Positions 9,245 through 16,883 of a stretch of DNA of 64,000 bases are shown here, piece by piece (within the stretch, counting starts at the first letter, position 1; the number at the start of each line of letters is the position of its first letter). This DNA is from Brevibacterium zhoupengii (lineage in GTDB: Bacteria; Actinomycetota; Actinomycetes; Actinomycetales; Brevibacteriaceae), in assembly GCF_021117425.1 (NCBI RefSeq), contig NZ_CP088298.1:2232001-2296000 (forward strand). The letters are read 5' to 3'. A program made the position numbers and the translations under genes. Under the pieces are notes generated by a model, which saw only the letters and a list, made by a program, of their open reading frames with translations, searched no databases and was not told the origin of the DNA.

Positions 9245-9290
9245 ACTGCAACCGACGGCTGACCCAGGTCACAAGTCGGTTGCAGTTTTT
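9245..9290 (+). terminator. Rho-independent terminator after the acyl-CoA synthetase
   Basis: Perfect 12-bp inverted repeat (9245-9256 with 9275-9286) followed directly by a T-run to 9290. It separates the synthetase from gluA. Confidence 0.8.
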
Positions 9291-9345
9291 CTGGCAAGCG
9301 TCCACGTTTTTCATGTGAGACCTTTATTCACTAAGATCGACTCTC

Positions 9346-10095
9346 ATGAGAGCTGAATCACAACCGTTGGTGTCCGTCACAGATGTCGAGAAACACTACG
9401 GTGAATTTCACGCCCTGAAGCACATCAACCTCAACATCAAAGAACGCGAAGTCGTCGTCGTCATCGGTCCCTCCGGATCCGGCAAATCGACCCTGTGCCG
9501 TACGATCAACCGTCTGGAGACCATCACCTCCGGTTCGATCACGATCGACGGCAAGGAGCTTCCTGCTGAAGGCGCAGCCCTGGCGCAGCTGCGCTCGGAT
9601 GTGGGAATGGTCTTCCAGGCCTTCAACCTCTTCGCCCACAAGACGATCTTGGAGAACGTCACCCTCGGACCGATCAAGGTCCGCAAACTGTCCAAAGCCG
9701 AAGCCGAGCAGCAGGCTATGGCGCTGCTCGAACGTGTCGGAGTCGCTCACCAGGCCGATAAATACCCCGCACAACTCTCGGGCGGGCAGCAGCAGCGAGT
9801 CGCTATCGCCCGTGCGCTGGCAATGAAACCGAAGGTGATGCTCTTCGATGAGCCCACCTCGGCGCTGGATCCCGAAATGATCAACGAAGTCCTCGACGTC
9901 ATGGTCGGACTCGCCGAAGAAGGAATGACCATGGTGGTCGTGACCCACGAGATGGGCTTCGCCAGAAAGGCCGCGCACAGGGTGGTATTCATGGCCGATG
10001 GGGAAATCGTCGAAGTTGCAGAGCCCGAAGAGTTCTTCACCAACCCCCAGACCCCACGTGCCAAGGACTTCCTGTCCAAGATCCTCACCCGCTGA
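9346..10095 (+). CDS. gluA: Glutamate-type amino-acid ABC transporter, ATP-binding protein
   Basis: A 249-residue polar amino-acid ABC ATPase. Walker A is G-P-S-G-S-G-K-S-T, the Q-loop is F-Q-A-F-N-L-F, the signature is [10 protein letters not shown], Walker B is V-M-L-F-D-E-P and the switch His is V-V-T-H-E-M. The order ATPase, binding protein, permease, permease is that of the Corynebacterium gluABCD glutamate importer, hence the name. The exact substrate (Glu, Gln, Asp) is inferred. TAAGAT 10 bases before the ATG could be a -10 for a message with a very short leader. Confidence 0.9.
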   Translation: MRAESQPLVSVTDVEKHYGEFHALKHINLNIKEREVVVVIGPSGSGKSTLCRTINRLETITSGSITIDGKELPAEGAALAQLRSDVGMVFQAFNLFAHKTILENVTLGPIKVRKLSKAEAEQQAMALLERVGVAHQADKYPAQLSGGQQQRVAIARALAMKPKVMLFDEPTSALDPEMINEVLDVMVGLAEEGMTMVVVTHEMGFARKAAHRVVFMADGEIVEVAEPEEFFTNPQTPRAKDFLSKILTR

Positions 10096-10171
10096 CTGCA
10101 GCCAACGAAGCTGTCCGTCACCGCACAGTCCTGCACTACCTCACCCCGCACCATACTCACAAGGAGAAACG

Positions 10172-11071
10172 ATGAAGAAGCTCAGACTCTCAATCGCATC
10201 TGTCGCGATCGGACTGCTCACACTCAGCGGCTGCGGTCAAGGTGGAACCCCTGATGCTCCGGCCGAGGGCGACGGCGCCCAGGCGGAAGCACCCGAGTAC
10301 ACGGTCAACGACAGCGCTGATTTCAAAGACTCCAAGACCTGGAAGGCCGCCAAGGATGCCGGCGAGCTGAAGGTCGGCGTCAAGTACGATCAGCCGGGAC
10401 TCGGCAACGTCAAGGCCGGATCCGAACAGCCCGAGGGCTTCGACATCGAGATCGCGAAGATGGTGGCCGCGCAGCTGGGCTTCAGTCCAGATCAGATCAA
10501 ATACACGGAGACCGTCTCTGCCAACCGTGAGCCCTTCCTGCAGCAGGGCAACATCGACATGGTCGTGGCCACCTACACGATCAACGACGAACGCAAGAAG
10601 GTCGTTGACTTCGCCGGACCGTACTACGTTGCCGGTCAGGATCTGCTCGTAGCCGAGGATTCCGATATCGCCGGCCCCGATGATCTGGACGGCAAGAAGG
10701 TCTGCTCCGTGGACGGGTCGACACCGGCACAGAACATCGAAGAGAAGTACACGAAGGCAGAACTCGTGGCCTATGACACCTACTCGAAGTGTGTCACTGA
10801 CCTGCAGTCGGGTTCCGTTGACGCAGTGACCACTGACGACGCGATCCTGCGTGGCTACGCAAAGCAGTACGAAGGGGAGTTCAAGGTCGTCGGCCAGCCC
10901 TTCACCGAAGAGCCCTACGGTGTTGGTCTGCCCAAGGGTGATGACGCCATGCGCGATGCAGTCAACGATGCTCTGCAGAAGGGTATGGACGACGGGGACT
11001 GGAAGAAGGCTTTCGAATACACCCTCGGCTCCGCCGATGATGTCGAAATGCCTGAAATCGACCGTTACTGA
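10172..11071 (+). CDS. gluB: Glutamate-type ABC transporter substrate-binding lipoprotein
   Basis: A 299-residue SBP_bac_3 family protein. It has a lipoprotein signal with lipobox L-S-G-C, an acidic Ala/Glu linker of about 30 residues, then the binding fold, starting L-K-V-G-V-K-Y-D-Q-P-G-L and containing G-F-D-I-E-I-A-K and D-F-A-G-P-Y-Y-V. I chose the ATG at 10172 because AAGGAG lies just upstream and the signal peptide starts there; longer in-frame extensions overlap gluA. It feeds the GluCD permeases. Confidence 0.92.
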   Translation: MKKLRLSIASVAIGLLTLSGCGQGGTPDAPAEGDGAQAEAPEYTVNDSADFKDSKTWKAAKDAGELKVGVKYDQPGLGNVKAGSEQPEGFDIEIAKMVAAQLGFSPDQIKYTETVSANREPFLQQGNIDMVVATYTINDERKKVVDFAGPYYVAGQDLLVAEDSDIAGPDDLDGKKVCSVDGSTPAQNIEEKYTKAELVAYDTYSKCVTDLQSGSVDAVTTDDAILRGYAKQYEGEFKVVGQPFTEEPYGVGLPKGDDAMRDAVNDALQKGMDDGDWKKAFEYTLGSADDVEMPEIDRY

Positions 11072-11090
11072 CCGACCTTCAGATTGACAT

Positions 11091-11122
11091 GATGCGAGGG
11101 CACCCAACGGTGCCCTCGCATC
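11091..11122 (+). terminator. Intercistronic hairpin between gluB and gluC
   Basis: Perfect 14-bp inverted repeat (11091-11104 with 11109-11122) with a 4-base loop. No T-run follows, and the gluC ATG is 16 bases on. It fits partial termination or message stabilisation, which would raise the binding protein relative to the permeases. Confidence 0.7.
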
Positions 11123-11138
11123 GATTAAGGAATCTGGA

Positions 11139-11801
11139 ATGGATTTTCCGCAACTTCTCGAGATGTTCCTCTCCGGCATCTGGGGCACCGTCAAACTCTT
11201 CACAGTCGCCCTGATCGGTGCCCTCATTCTGGGCACGATCCTGGCCGGAATGCGCGTCTCACCGACACCGGTCCTGCGGATCGCGGCCTCGACCTACATC
11301 AACGTCGTCAGGAACACACCGCTGACGCTGGTGATGTTCTTCTGTGCCTTCGGTCTGCCGTTTCTCGACATCCGCTTCGGCTCGACCAGCTCGTTCAACT
11401 CCTTCATCTATGCAACGCTGGCGCTCACTGCCTACACAGCATGCTTCGTCGCCGAGACCCTCAAATCGGGCATCTCGACGATTCCCGTCGGACAAGCCGA
11501 AGCAGCCCGGGCCGTCGGGCTCACTTTCGGGCAGACCCTGAGCCAGGTTGTGCTGCCCCAGGCGTTTCGCACCGTCATCCCACCTTTGGGTAGCGTCATC
11601 ATCGCGCTGCTGAAGAACACCTCGATCGCCTCGGCGTTCAACAACCGTGAACTCATCTCGGCCATGCGCAATGCCATTGAGGTCCGGGGAGACCTGGTCA
11701 TCCCGCTGCTGTTCGGGACCGCACTTGCCTACCTGATCTTGGCGCTGATCCTGGGTCGCGTCTTCGACTACCTCGAGAGGAAGCTGGTGATCCTGCGATG
11801 A
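11139..11801 (+). CDS. gluC: Glutamate-type ABC transporter permease
   Basis: A 220-residue HisM-type inner-membrane permease with about five hydrophobic helices. The EAA loop reads E-A-A-R-A-V-G-L-T-F-G-Q-T-L and is where the ATPase GluA docks. The N-terminal F-L-S-G-I-W-G-T-V-K-L-F pattern is typical of the family. Its stop overlaps the gluD start by ATGA. Confidence 0.91.
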   Translation: MDFPQLLEMFLSGIWGTVKLFTVALIGALILGTILAGMRVSPTPVLRIAASTYINVVRNTPLTLVMFFCAFGLPFLDIRFGSTSSFNSFIYATLALTAYTACFVAETLKSGISTIPVGQAEAARAVGLTFGQTLSQVVLPQAFRTVIPPLGSVIIALLKNTSIASAFNNRELISAMRNAIEVRGDLVIPLLFGTALAYLILALILGRVFDYLERKLVILR

Positions 11802-12640
11802 GCGCACCGACACAGGTCCTGTTCGACGAACCCGGCCCCAAAGCCCGTCGCAACAACATCATCCTCTCGATCGTCTCGGCCCTTGTGCTGGCCGGCCTCA
11901 TCGCCTTCATCATCTGGAAGTTCGCCGACGCCGGGCAGCTGGACGCGGCGAAATGGTATCCCTTCACCTTCTCCCAGATTCAGTTGGTCCTGCTCCAAGG
12001 CATGGCCGCGACCCTCAAAGTCGCGGTCGTCGCCTCTCTGCTGGCTCTGGTCGTCGGTGTCGTGTTCGCACTGCTGCGGCTCTCAAGCAAGAAGGTCATC
12101 TCGGTACCGGGAACCATCGTCCTCGAGTTCTTCCGCGGAGTCCCTGTCCTGCTGCTGATCTTTGCGATGTTCCTCATCTTCGGAAACACCATCGGAGCAT
12201 TCTGGTCAGTCGTCATCGGCCTCACGCTCTACAACGGTATGGTGCTGGCCGAAATCATCCGTGCCGGTATCCTCGCCGTTCCGAAGGGTCAGCGCGAAGC
12301 CGCCATGGCCATCGGCCTGCGCCCCGGGCAGGTGATGAGTCTGGTGCTCATGCCGCAGGCACTTCGTGCCATGATGCCCACGATCATCGCGCAGATCGTC
12401 GTGCTGCTCAAGGACTCGGCACTGGGCTTCATTGTCACCTATCAGGATCTGCTGTACCAGGTGAATCTCATCGGCCGTGAGTACAACAACCTGCTCCCGA
12501 CGTTCCTCGTCGGTGCCGTGCTCTTCATCATCATCAACATGATCGTCGCCGGCATCGCCCGATGGCTGGAGAAGCGGCTGCAGCGCAAGGCCACTGCTCC
12601 CGTCGGTGCGGAAGGGCTGTCAGCGAAGGCCGCCGGATAG
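11798..12640 (+). CDS. gluD: Glutamate-type ABC transporter permease
   Basis: A 280-residue second permease of the importer. The N-terminal 60 residues carry one extra hydrophobic helix before the conserved core that starts near V-L-L-Q-G-M-A-A-T-L-K. The EAA loop is E-A-A-M-A-I-G-L-R-P-G-Q. The C-terminus is Arg/Lys-rich and cytoplasmic. It is coupled to gluC by an ATGA overlap and is the last gene of the operon. Confidence 0.91.
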   Translation: MSAPTQVLFDEPGPKARRNNIILSIVSALVLAGLIAFIIWKFADAGQLDAAKWYPFTFSQIQLVLLQGMAATLKVAVVASLLALVVGVVFALLRLSSKKVISVPGTIVLEFFRGVPVLLLIFAMFLIFGNTIGAFWSVVIGLTLYNGMVLAEIIRAGILAVPKGQREAAMAIGLRPGQVMSLVLMPQALRAMMPTIIAQIVVLLKDSALGFIVTYQDLLYQVNLIGREYNNLLPTFLVGAVLFIIINMIVAGIARWLEKRLQRKATAPVGAEGLSAKAAG

Positions 12641-12650
12641 ACGAGCTGAG

Positions 12651-12692
12651 ACAGGGTGGCGTCGGTGAGTGAAGATACCGGCGCCACCCTGT
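12651..12692. terminator. Hairpin after gluD
   Basis: Perfect 11-bp inverted repeat (12651-12661 with 12682-12692) starting 10 bases after the gluD stop. The loop is long and no T-run follows. Confidence 0.6.
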
Positions 12693-12734
12693 AATGTTCG
12701 TGACAAGGACGCTGCCGTTGACAAGGAGCTCCAC

Positions 12735-13052
12735 ATGCAGCCTGAACCCAGTTCCACCCCTGTCACTGTGGTCAAGAATCCCGGTCGCGAACGCTTCGAG
12801 ATCTTCACCGCCGAGGATCCTGTTCAGTTCGCAGGATTCCTCGCCTATCGCGTCATCGACGAACAGACGGTTGAACTCCAACACACCATCATCTCCGAGG
12901 GATTCTCACGCCGCGGCTTCGCACGCACACTGGTCACCAGGGCCCTCGACCAGATCCGGGAGGAAGGCGGTCGCATCGTCCCGACGTGCAGCTACGTTCA
13001 GGATTACCTTGAACGATTCCCGCAGTATGCCGACCTCGTGGCGAAAGCTTGA
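12735..13052 (+). CDS. Small GCN5-like N-acetyltransferase
   Basis: A 105-residue protein of the short GNAT family (YidJ/COG2388 type). It has an antiparallel strand pair (F-L-A-Y-R-V-I-D-E-Q-T-V-E-L-Q-H-T), the conserved G-F-S-R-R-G-F-A-R-T-L-V acetyl-CoA loop, and a Tyr near the end (Y-V-Q-D-Y-L). Substrate unknown. The ATG at 12735 has AAGGAG upstream; earlier in-frame starts fall inside the gluD terminator hairpin. Its end overlaps the gluQ start. Confidence 0.8.
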   Translation: MQPEPSSTPVTVVKNPGRERFEIFTAEDPVQFAGFLAYRVIDEQTVELQHTIISEGFSRRGFARTLVTRALDQIREEGGRIVPTCSYVQDYLERFPQYADLVAKA

Positions 13053-14029
13053 GCACAGCACACACCGAGTTGTATCCACAGGTCGCAGGGCTCAATACTG
13101 TGCAGACAGGGGCAGGTCGATTCGCTCCCAGCCCCAGCGGGGATCTGCACATCGGCAATATCCGCTCGGGACTGCTGGCCTATGTCCGCGCACGGCAGAC
13201 CGGGAGACGCTTTCTCTGGCGCATCGAAGACCTCGACCGAGTCCAGCCCGGTGCTGCACAATCACAGCTTGAGGTCTTCGCCGAGCTGGGCATCACACCG
13301 GATGAGCCACCGCTCATCCAATCCGAGCGCCTCGGCATCTACACCGAAGCACTGAGTCGTCTCGAAGGGCAGGGACTCGTCTATGAGTGCTATTGCTCCC
13401 GCAAGGACATCCAGCAGGCACCGTCTGCACCTCACTCTCCGCCTGGAGCGTACCCGGGGACCTGCAGTGATCTGTTGGAGCCCGAACGTGAACTTCGCAG
13501 GCAGCGCCTGAAAGAGCAGGGACGCAGCCCCGCCCTGCGCCTACGGACCGACAATGTTGAGGTCACAGTTGAAGACCGACTGTTAGGTGAGATCACGGCC
13601 CCGGTCGATGACCTGGTCCTCAAACGCGGGGACGGAGTCTTCGCCTACAACCTCATCGTCGTCGTCGACGACGCTGCCAGTGGTGTCGACGAAGTGGTCA
13701 GGGGAGACGATCTGGCCACCTCGGCGCCACGTCAGGCTCATCTGGCTAAACTGCTGGGACTGCCGCAGCCGTCGTGGCTGCACGTTCCACTGGTGGTGAA
13801 CATCGAAGGCAGACGTTTGGCCAAACGCGATGGAGCGGTCACCTATCAGCAGCTGCGAGCACTGGGATGGACACGCGACGATGTTTATTCCTGGATCGGC
13901 ACGTCCCTGGGATTCGGCGGCGCGGAGGGAACATGGTCAACCATTGACGATATGGTGGCAGGACTCGACTTCGATCAGATTCGTACCGAAGAGACGGTGT
14001 TCGTTCCGCCCGCCGGCGCCCTCGACTGA
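13049..14029 (+). CDS. gluQ: Glutamyl-Q tRNA(Asp) synthetase
   Basis: A 326-residue class I synthetase fragment. It has A-P-S-P-S-G-D-L-H-I-G-N near residue 30 (HIGH region), W-R-I-E-D-L-D-R, a zinc-binding set C-Y-C-S near residue 115 with a later Cys in Y-P-G-T-C, and L-A-K-R-D-G-A in place of KMSKS. It lacks the anticodon-binding domain of GluRS, as expected for GluQRS, which charges glutamate onto the queuosine base of tRNA-Asp. The start is uncertain: TTG at 13049 overlaps the previous gene, and a GTG lies about 17 codons later. Confidence 0.87.
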   Translation: MSTAHTELYPQVAGLNTVQTGAGRFAPSPSGDLHIGNIRSGLLAYVRARQTGRRFLWRIEDLDRVQPGAAQSQLEVFAELGITPDEPPLIQSERLGIYTEALSRLEGQGLVYECYCSRKDIQQAPSAPHSPPGAYPGTCSDLLEPERELRRQRLKEQGRSPALRLRTDNVEVTVEDRLLGEITAPVDDLVLKRGDGVFAYNLIVVVDDAASGVDEVVRGDDLATSAPRQAHLAKLLGLPQPSWLHVPLVVNIEGRRLAKRDGAVTYQQLRALGWTRDDVYSWIGTSLGFGGAEGTWSTIDDMVAGLDFDQIRTEETVFVPPAGALD

Positions 14030-14034
14030 CAGGC

Positions 14035-15264
14035 TCAGGCTGCGGAGACGGTGTCTTCGTCGATGACCCTGCTGTAGATGGATTCGAAGGTGTCGAGCGT
14101 GTACTCGATGTCGTGTTTGGCCACCACATCGAGTGAGGCCCTGGCCATCGTGTCGAGGTCGTCCTCGGACAGCTCACAGATCTGTGTGAAGCGCGAAGCC
14201 AACTCCTCGATATCCCTTGGCGGGAACAGGAAACCGTTGATCCCGTCTCTGACGAGGTGCGGAAGGGCGACGGCATCAGCGAGGACGACCGGCTTTCGGG
14301 AGGCCAGCGCCTCCAGCGTCGCGATCGACTGAAGCTCTGCGGTCGAGGGCATACAGAAGAATGTGCAGCGTTGGTAGGCGTCCATGAGCTCCTTGTCGCT
14401 GATCTTGCCCAGAACATGGACGCGGTCGGCGACGCCGAGTTCTGCAGCCAATTCCTTGAGCGGCTCTTCCTGCTCCCCACCACCGACGATGTCGGCTTCG
14501 AGTCCGAGCGCCGGATCAGTCTTCGCGAGCGCTTCGACGATGTCAGCGGCGTGCTTCTCTGAGGAGAGTCGGCCCACGAAGAGGACACGGGGCGGTGTTG
14601 CTCCCGAAGCCGGTTCGGACACTGTCACAGGTTTGATGGCTTCATCGTCGCGCAGATGTGCGAACCGCTCCAGGTCGATCCCGCAGGAGACTGCCCGAAT
14701 CGGGGAGGAGAATCCGTTCTGAGTCAGGAGGTCGGCCGCCAGCTGCGTCGGGACAGTGATGAAGTTCGCGGACTGGAACTTTCTGCGCAGATCCCACCAA
14801 GCGAGAGCAGTGCCCCCGTCGAGCAGCGATTTCGGTGCCCGCAGGTACGGACGAACATTGTCGGGCATGAAGTGGTTCGTGGCCACGACGGGAATGCCGC
14901 GCCTGCTCGCCTCAGAGAATGCGTAGCGTCCGATGACGAAGTGTGCCTGCGTGTGAACCACATCGGGCCGCAGAGTGTCGAGGAGACGGGAGAGCTCCGG
15001 TTTCGTCTCCCACGGCATGCAGATGGTCCAGGTGGGGTGCAGGGGCCACCGATGTGAGGTCATGCGGTGGACGGTGACACCGGCCTCGGTGCTTACCGAG
15101 GCCTTGCCGGTTGCCGAGGGGCAGGCGACGTGAACATCATTGCCGCGGGCAGCAAGCCCCGCAGCCAGACGTTCCGCGAACTTCGCGGCACCATTGACCT
15201 CGGGAGCGTAGGTCTCTGTCGGGATGAGAATACGGCGGGCTGGGGTGTGGCTGTGGGCGGACAG
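14035..15264 (-). CDS. GT4-family glycosyltransferase (PimB-like), probable CTG start
   Basis: A 409-residue retaining glycosyltransferase if read from CTG at 15264. The first ATG in frame, at 15063, would remove the N-terminal Rossmann strand and the T-E-T-Y-A-P-E-V-N-G donor/acceptor loop that the fold needs. The frame is open up to the stop codon of the upstream DMT gene, and between that stop and 15063 there is no ATG, GTG or TTG in frame. GGAGAG sits 7 bases before the CTG. Later motifs are V-L-F-V-G-R-L-S-S-E-K and C-M-P-S-T-A-E-L-Q-S, the UDP/GDP-sugar site. It resembles mannosyl- or glucosyltransferases of phospholipid mannosides; the acceptor is not known. It converges on gluQ. Confidence 0.78.
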   Translation of the reverse strand: MSAHSHTPARRILIPTETYAPEVNGAAKFAERLAAGLAARGNDVHVACPSATGKASVSTEAGVTVHRMTSHRWPLHPTWTICMPWETKPELSRLLDTLRPDVVHTQAHFVIGRYAFSEASRRGIPVVATNHFMPDNVRPYLRAPKSLLDGGTALAWWDLRRKFQSANFITVPTQLAADLLTQNGFSSPIRAVSCGIDLERFAHLRDDEAIKPVTVSEPASGATPPRVLFVGRLSSEKHAADIVEALAKTDPALGLEADIVGGGEQEEPLKELAAELGVADRVHVLGKISDKELMDAYQRCTFFCMPSTAELQSIATLEALASRKPVVLADAVALPHLVRDGINGFLFPPRDIEELASRFTQICELSEDDLDTMARASLDVVAKHDIEYTLDTFESIYSRVIDEDTVSAA

Positions 15265-15267
15265 GAT

Positions 15268-16185
15268 TCAACTCTCCTCGGTGTCGGTCAACTGGTCTGT
15301 GCGACGAGCAACTCGACGCTGGTGTTCTCGATCTTTGACATCGGGGTGATACCGCGACAATACAACGACGCCCAGACAGGCGACCAATCCGGTGGCTGCG
15401 ATCACGACGATGAGCCAGACCGGAGCCGCCGAGGCTTCACCGAGGACGACCGAACCAAGGATCACAGCACCGATCGGGTCGACGACAGTCAGTCCGGCGA
15501 TGACCATCTCCGGGGGACCGGCTGCATAGGCATTCTGCACGAACCAGGATCCGAGCGCCGTCGCCGCGACGAGTCCGACGACGTTGAGCCACGTGACCTG
15601 GTCAAGCCCTGCACGCAGCAGCTGGACGCTGACGAGGTGGGTATTGGTGGCCACACACGCGAACAGCAGGCCTGCAGCCATGATGAGGACAAGCTGTGGC
15701 GCGCTCCGGAAGAAGAGCATGATGGACAGACCAGCGGCGACGACGACAGTGGTGATCCAGAACAGCGGCAGCGCGTCAGATCCCAGATGCACCTCTGTCC
15801 GAGCCGTGGTGGCTGAAAGCGCGACGAAGATGGTCACCCCCACGGTGCACCAGACGACTGCCTGCACGAGACGTCGATTGACCTTGAGGCCACGATGGCG
15901 CACTCCCAGAAGTACAGACACGATGAGGGAGAAGGCACCGACTGGTTGGACGACCATGACAGGAGCCAGCGCCAGAGCGACGATATTGCCGACAGTGCCC
16001 AGGCCGGTGATGACCAGTCCGATCAGCCATTTCCTGTTGCTCAGCAGCTCTTTGAAATGAGCCCAGCTCAGCCCGTTGTGGGAGTTGTTCTGACCTGCGA
16101 CGGCTTCATGTTGGTACAGCGCCCCATAGGCCAGTGCCACCGCCGCAAGGACAGCGAGGGCGATTGCCACTATGGTCACGTGCAC
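15268..16185 (-). CDS. DMT-superfamily integral membrane protein
   Basis: A 305-residue protein with nine or ten hydrophobic helices and almost no soluble part except a basic C-terminal tail. Helix 3 reads G-N-I-V-A-L-A-L-A-P-V-M-V-V-Q-P, and a later segment has D-P-I-G-A-V-I-L-G, a pattern of actinobacterial EamA/NIPA-like proteins often found with GT4 glycosyltransferases. Its stop is followed at once by the glycosyltransferase, so both should be one transcript. Possible roles are lipid-linked sugar export or small-molecule transport; neither is shown. Confidence 0.75.
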   Translation of the reverse strand: MHVTIVAIALAVLAAVALAYGALYQHEAVAGQNNSHNGLSWAHFKELLSNRKWLIGLVITGLGTVGNIVALALAPVMVVQPVGAFSLIVSVLLGVRHRGLKVNRRLVQAVVWCTVGVTIFVALSATTARTEVHLGSDALPLFWITTVVVAAGLSIMLFFRSAPQLVLIMAAGLLFACVATNTHLVSVQLLRAGLDQVTWLNVVGLVAATALGSWFVQNAYAAGPPEMVIAGLTVVDPIGAVILGSVVLGEASAAPVWLIVVIAATGLVACLGVVVLSRYHPDVKDREHQRRVARRTDQLTDTEES

Positions 16186-16345
16186 TACTTCCGCTGCGTG
16201 GATGGAGGAGAGGAATCCCTTTGATTTTACAGTGCCGGCACCTCGCCGAGGTGGTTGTTGACTGAGTTTGTCCTGACTGTACGGATTCCACGGTATCCGG
16301 TGGTGGGGTTAACCGGAACTGTGAGCTAAAGCACTGTTGTCCGCT

Positions 16346-16375
16346 TTGTCGCAGGCCTCGGGTCTTTGCTAAGCT
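16346..16375 (+). promoter_or_regulatory. Promoter of the tRNA-Asn gene
   Basis: TTGTCG (16346-16351) and TAAGCT (16370-16375) are 18 bases apart, and the tRNA begins 30 bases after the -10. Placement and spacing fit a housekeeping sigma promoter; called by eye. Confidence 0.5.
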
Positions 16376-16404
16376 GACACAACGTGCGCAGGCAACTGCG
16401 ACTT

Positions 16405-16477
16405 TCCTCCGTAGCTCAGTTGGCAGAGCATTCGACTGTTAATCGAAGGGTCGCTGGTTCGAGCCCAGCCGGGGGAG
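16405..16477 (+). tRNA. tRNA-Asn(GTT)
   Basis: A 73-nt cloverleaf. The 7-bp acceptor stem pairs TCCTCCG with CGGGGGA, the anticodon loop is C-T-G-T-T-A-A with anticodon GTT, and the T loop is G-T-T-C-G-A-G. CCA is not encoded (GCAGC follows). Confidence 0.95.
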
Positions 16478-16483
16478 CAGCTC

Positions 16484-16512
16484 AGGCCCCGTCCATTTGG
16501 ACGGGGCCTTTG
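16484..16512 (+). terminator. Terminator of the tRNA-Asn gene
   Basis: Perfect 11-bp stem (16484-16494 with 16499-16509), loop ATTT, then a short T stretch. Confidence 0.8.
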
Positions 16513-16603
16513 TCGTGCTCGCGAGCCGCGGCAGACAGCGTCTTCGAGCGATAGGCGCTCGAGGACTGGGAATAGTTGATCGATCAAGTAGGTTGTCTCG
16601 GGT

Positions 16604-16852
16604 ATGAAGGCATTCGGGTTCTTGAGTTTCGGTCACTACGGGTCGGGAAGCGCTCCAGGGGAGTACGGGGCGAAGGAAGCGCTGCAGCAAGCAGTCGAGA
16701 TCGGTGTCGGAGCCGACGATCTCGGCGTCAACGGCGCCTATTTCCGAGTTCATCACTTCGCTGAACAGGCGGCTTCGCCGATGCCGTTGTTGGCAGCGAT
16801 CGCTGCCAAGACCTCTCGAATCGAAGTCGGTACCGGCGTCATCGATATGCGC
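16604..16852 (+). pseudogene. 5' part of a luciferase-like monooxygenase gene split by the integrative element
   Basis: 83 codons of an LLM-class flavin-dependent oxidoreductase: G-F-L-S-F-G-H-Y at the start, V-H-H-F-A-E near residue 50, and E-V-G-T-G-V-I-D-M-R at the end. The next codon is cut by the element and becomes TAG. The missing 267 codons are found 11 kb away (27861-28664). Joined at the shared TA they give a continuous 350-residue protein with the family motif D-M-R-Y-E-N-P-L-Y. This is the chromosomal attachment site (attB) of the element. The fragment itself should be inactive. Confidence 0.88.
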
Positions 16853-16873
16853 TAGCGCATGTCGAGGCTGTAG
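16834..16873. other. attL, left junction of the integrative element
   Basis: The monooxygenase reading frame stops matching after ATG-CGC (16847-16852). The next two bases, TA (16853-16854), are shared with the right junction (27861-27862). Bases 16855-16863, GCGCATGTC, are the left element arm and are the inverse of the right arm GACATGCTC in 8 of 9 positions. Confidence 0.75.
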
Positions 16874-16883
16874 CATCAGTTTC

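Noticed and set aside
14035..15063. Glycosyltransferase starting at ATG 15063
   Set aside because: That start removes the first Rossmann strand and donor-site loop, which are plainly encoded upstream in the same frame.
16405..16477. tRNA-Asn as the attachment site of the element
   Set aside because: The element starts 376 bp beyond the tRNA, no copy of the tRNA 3' end is present at the right end, and the split monooxygenase gene gives an exact alternative.
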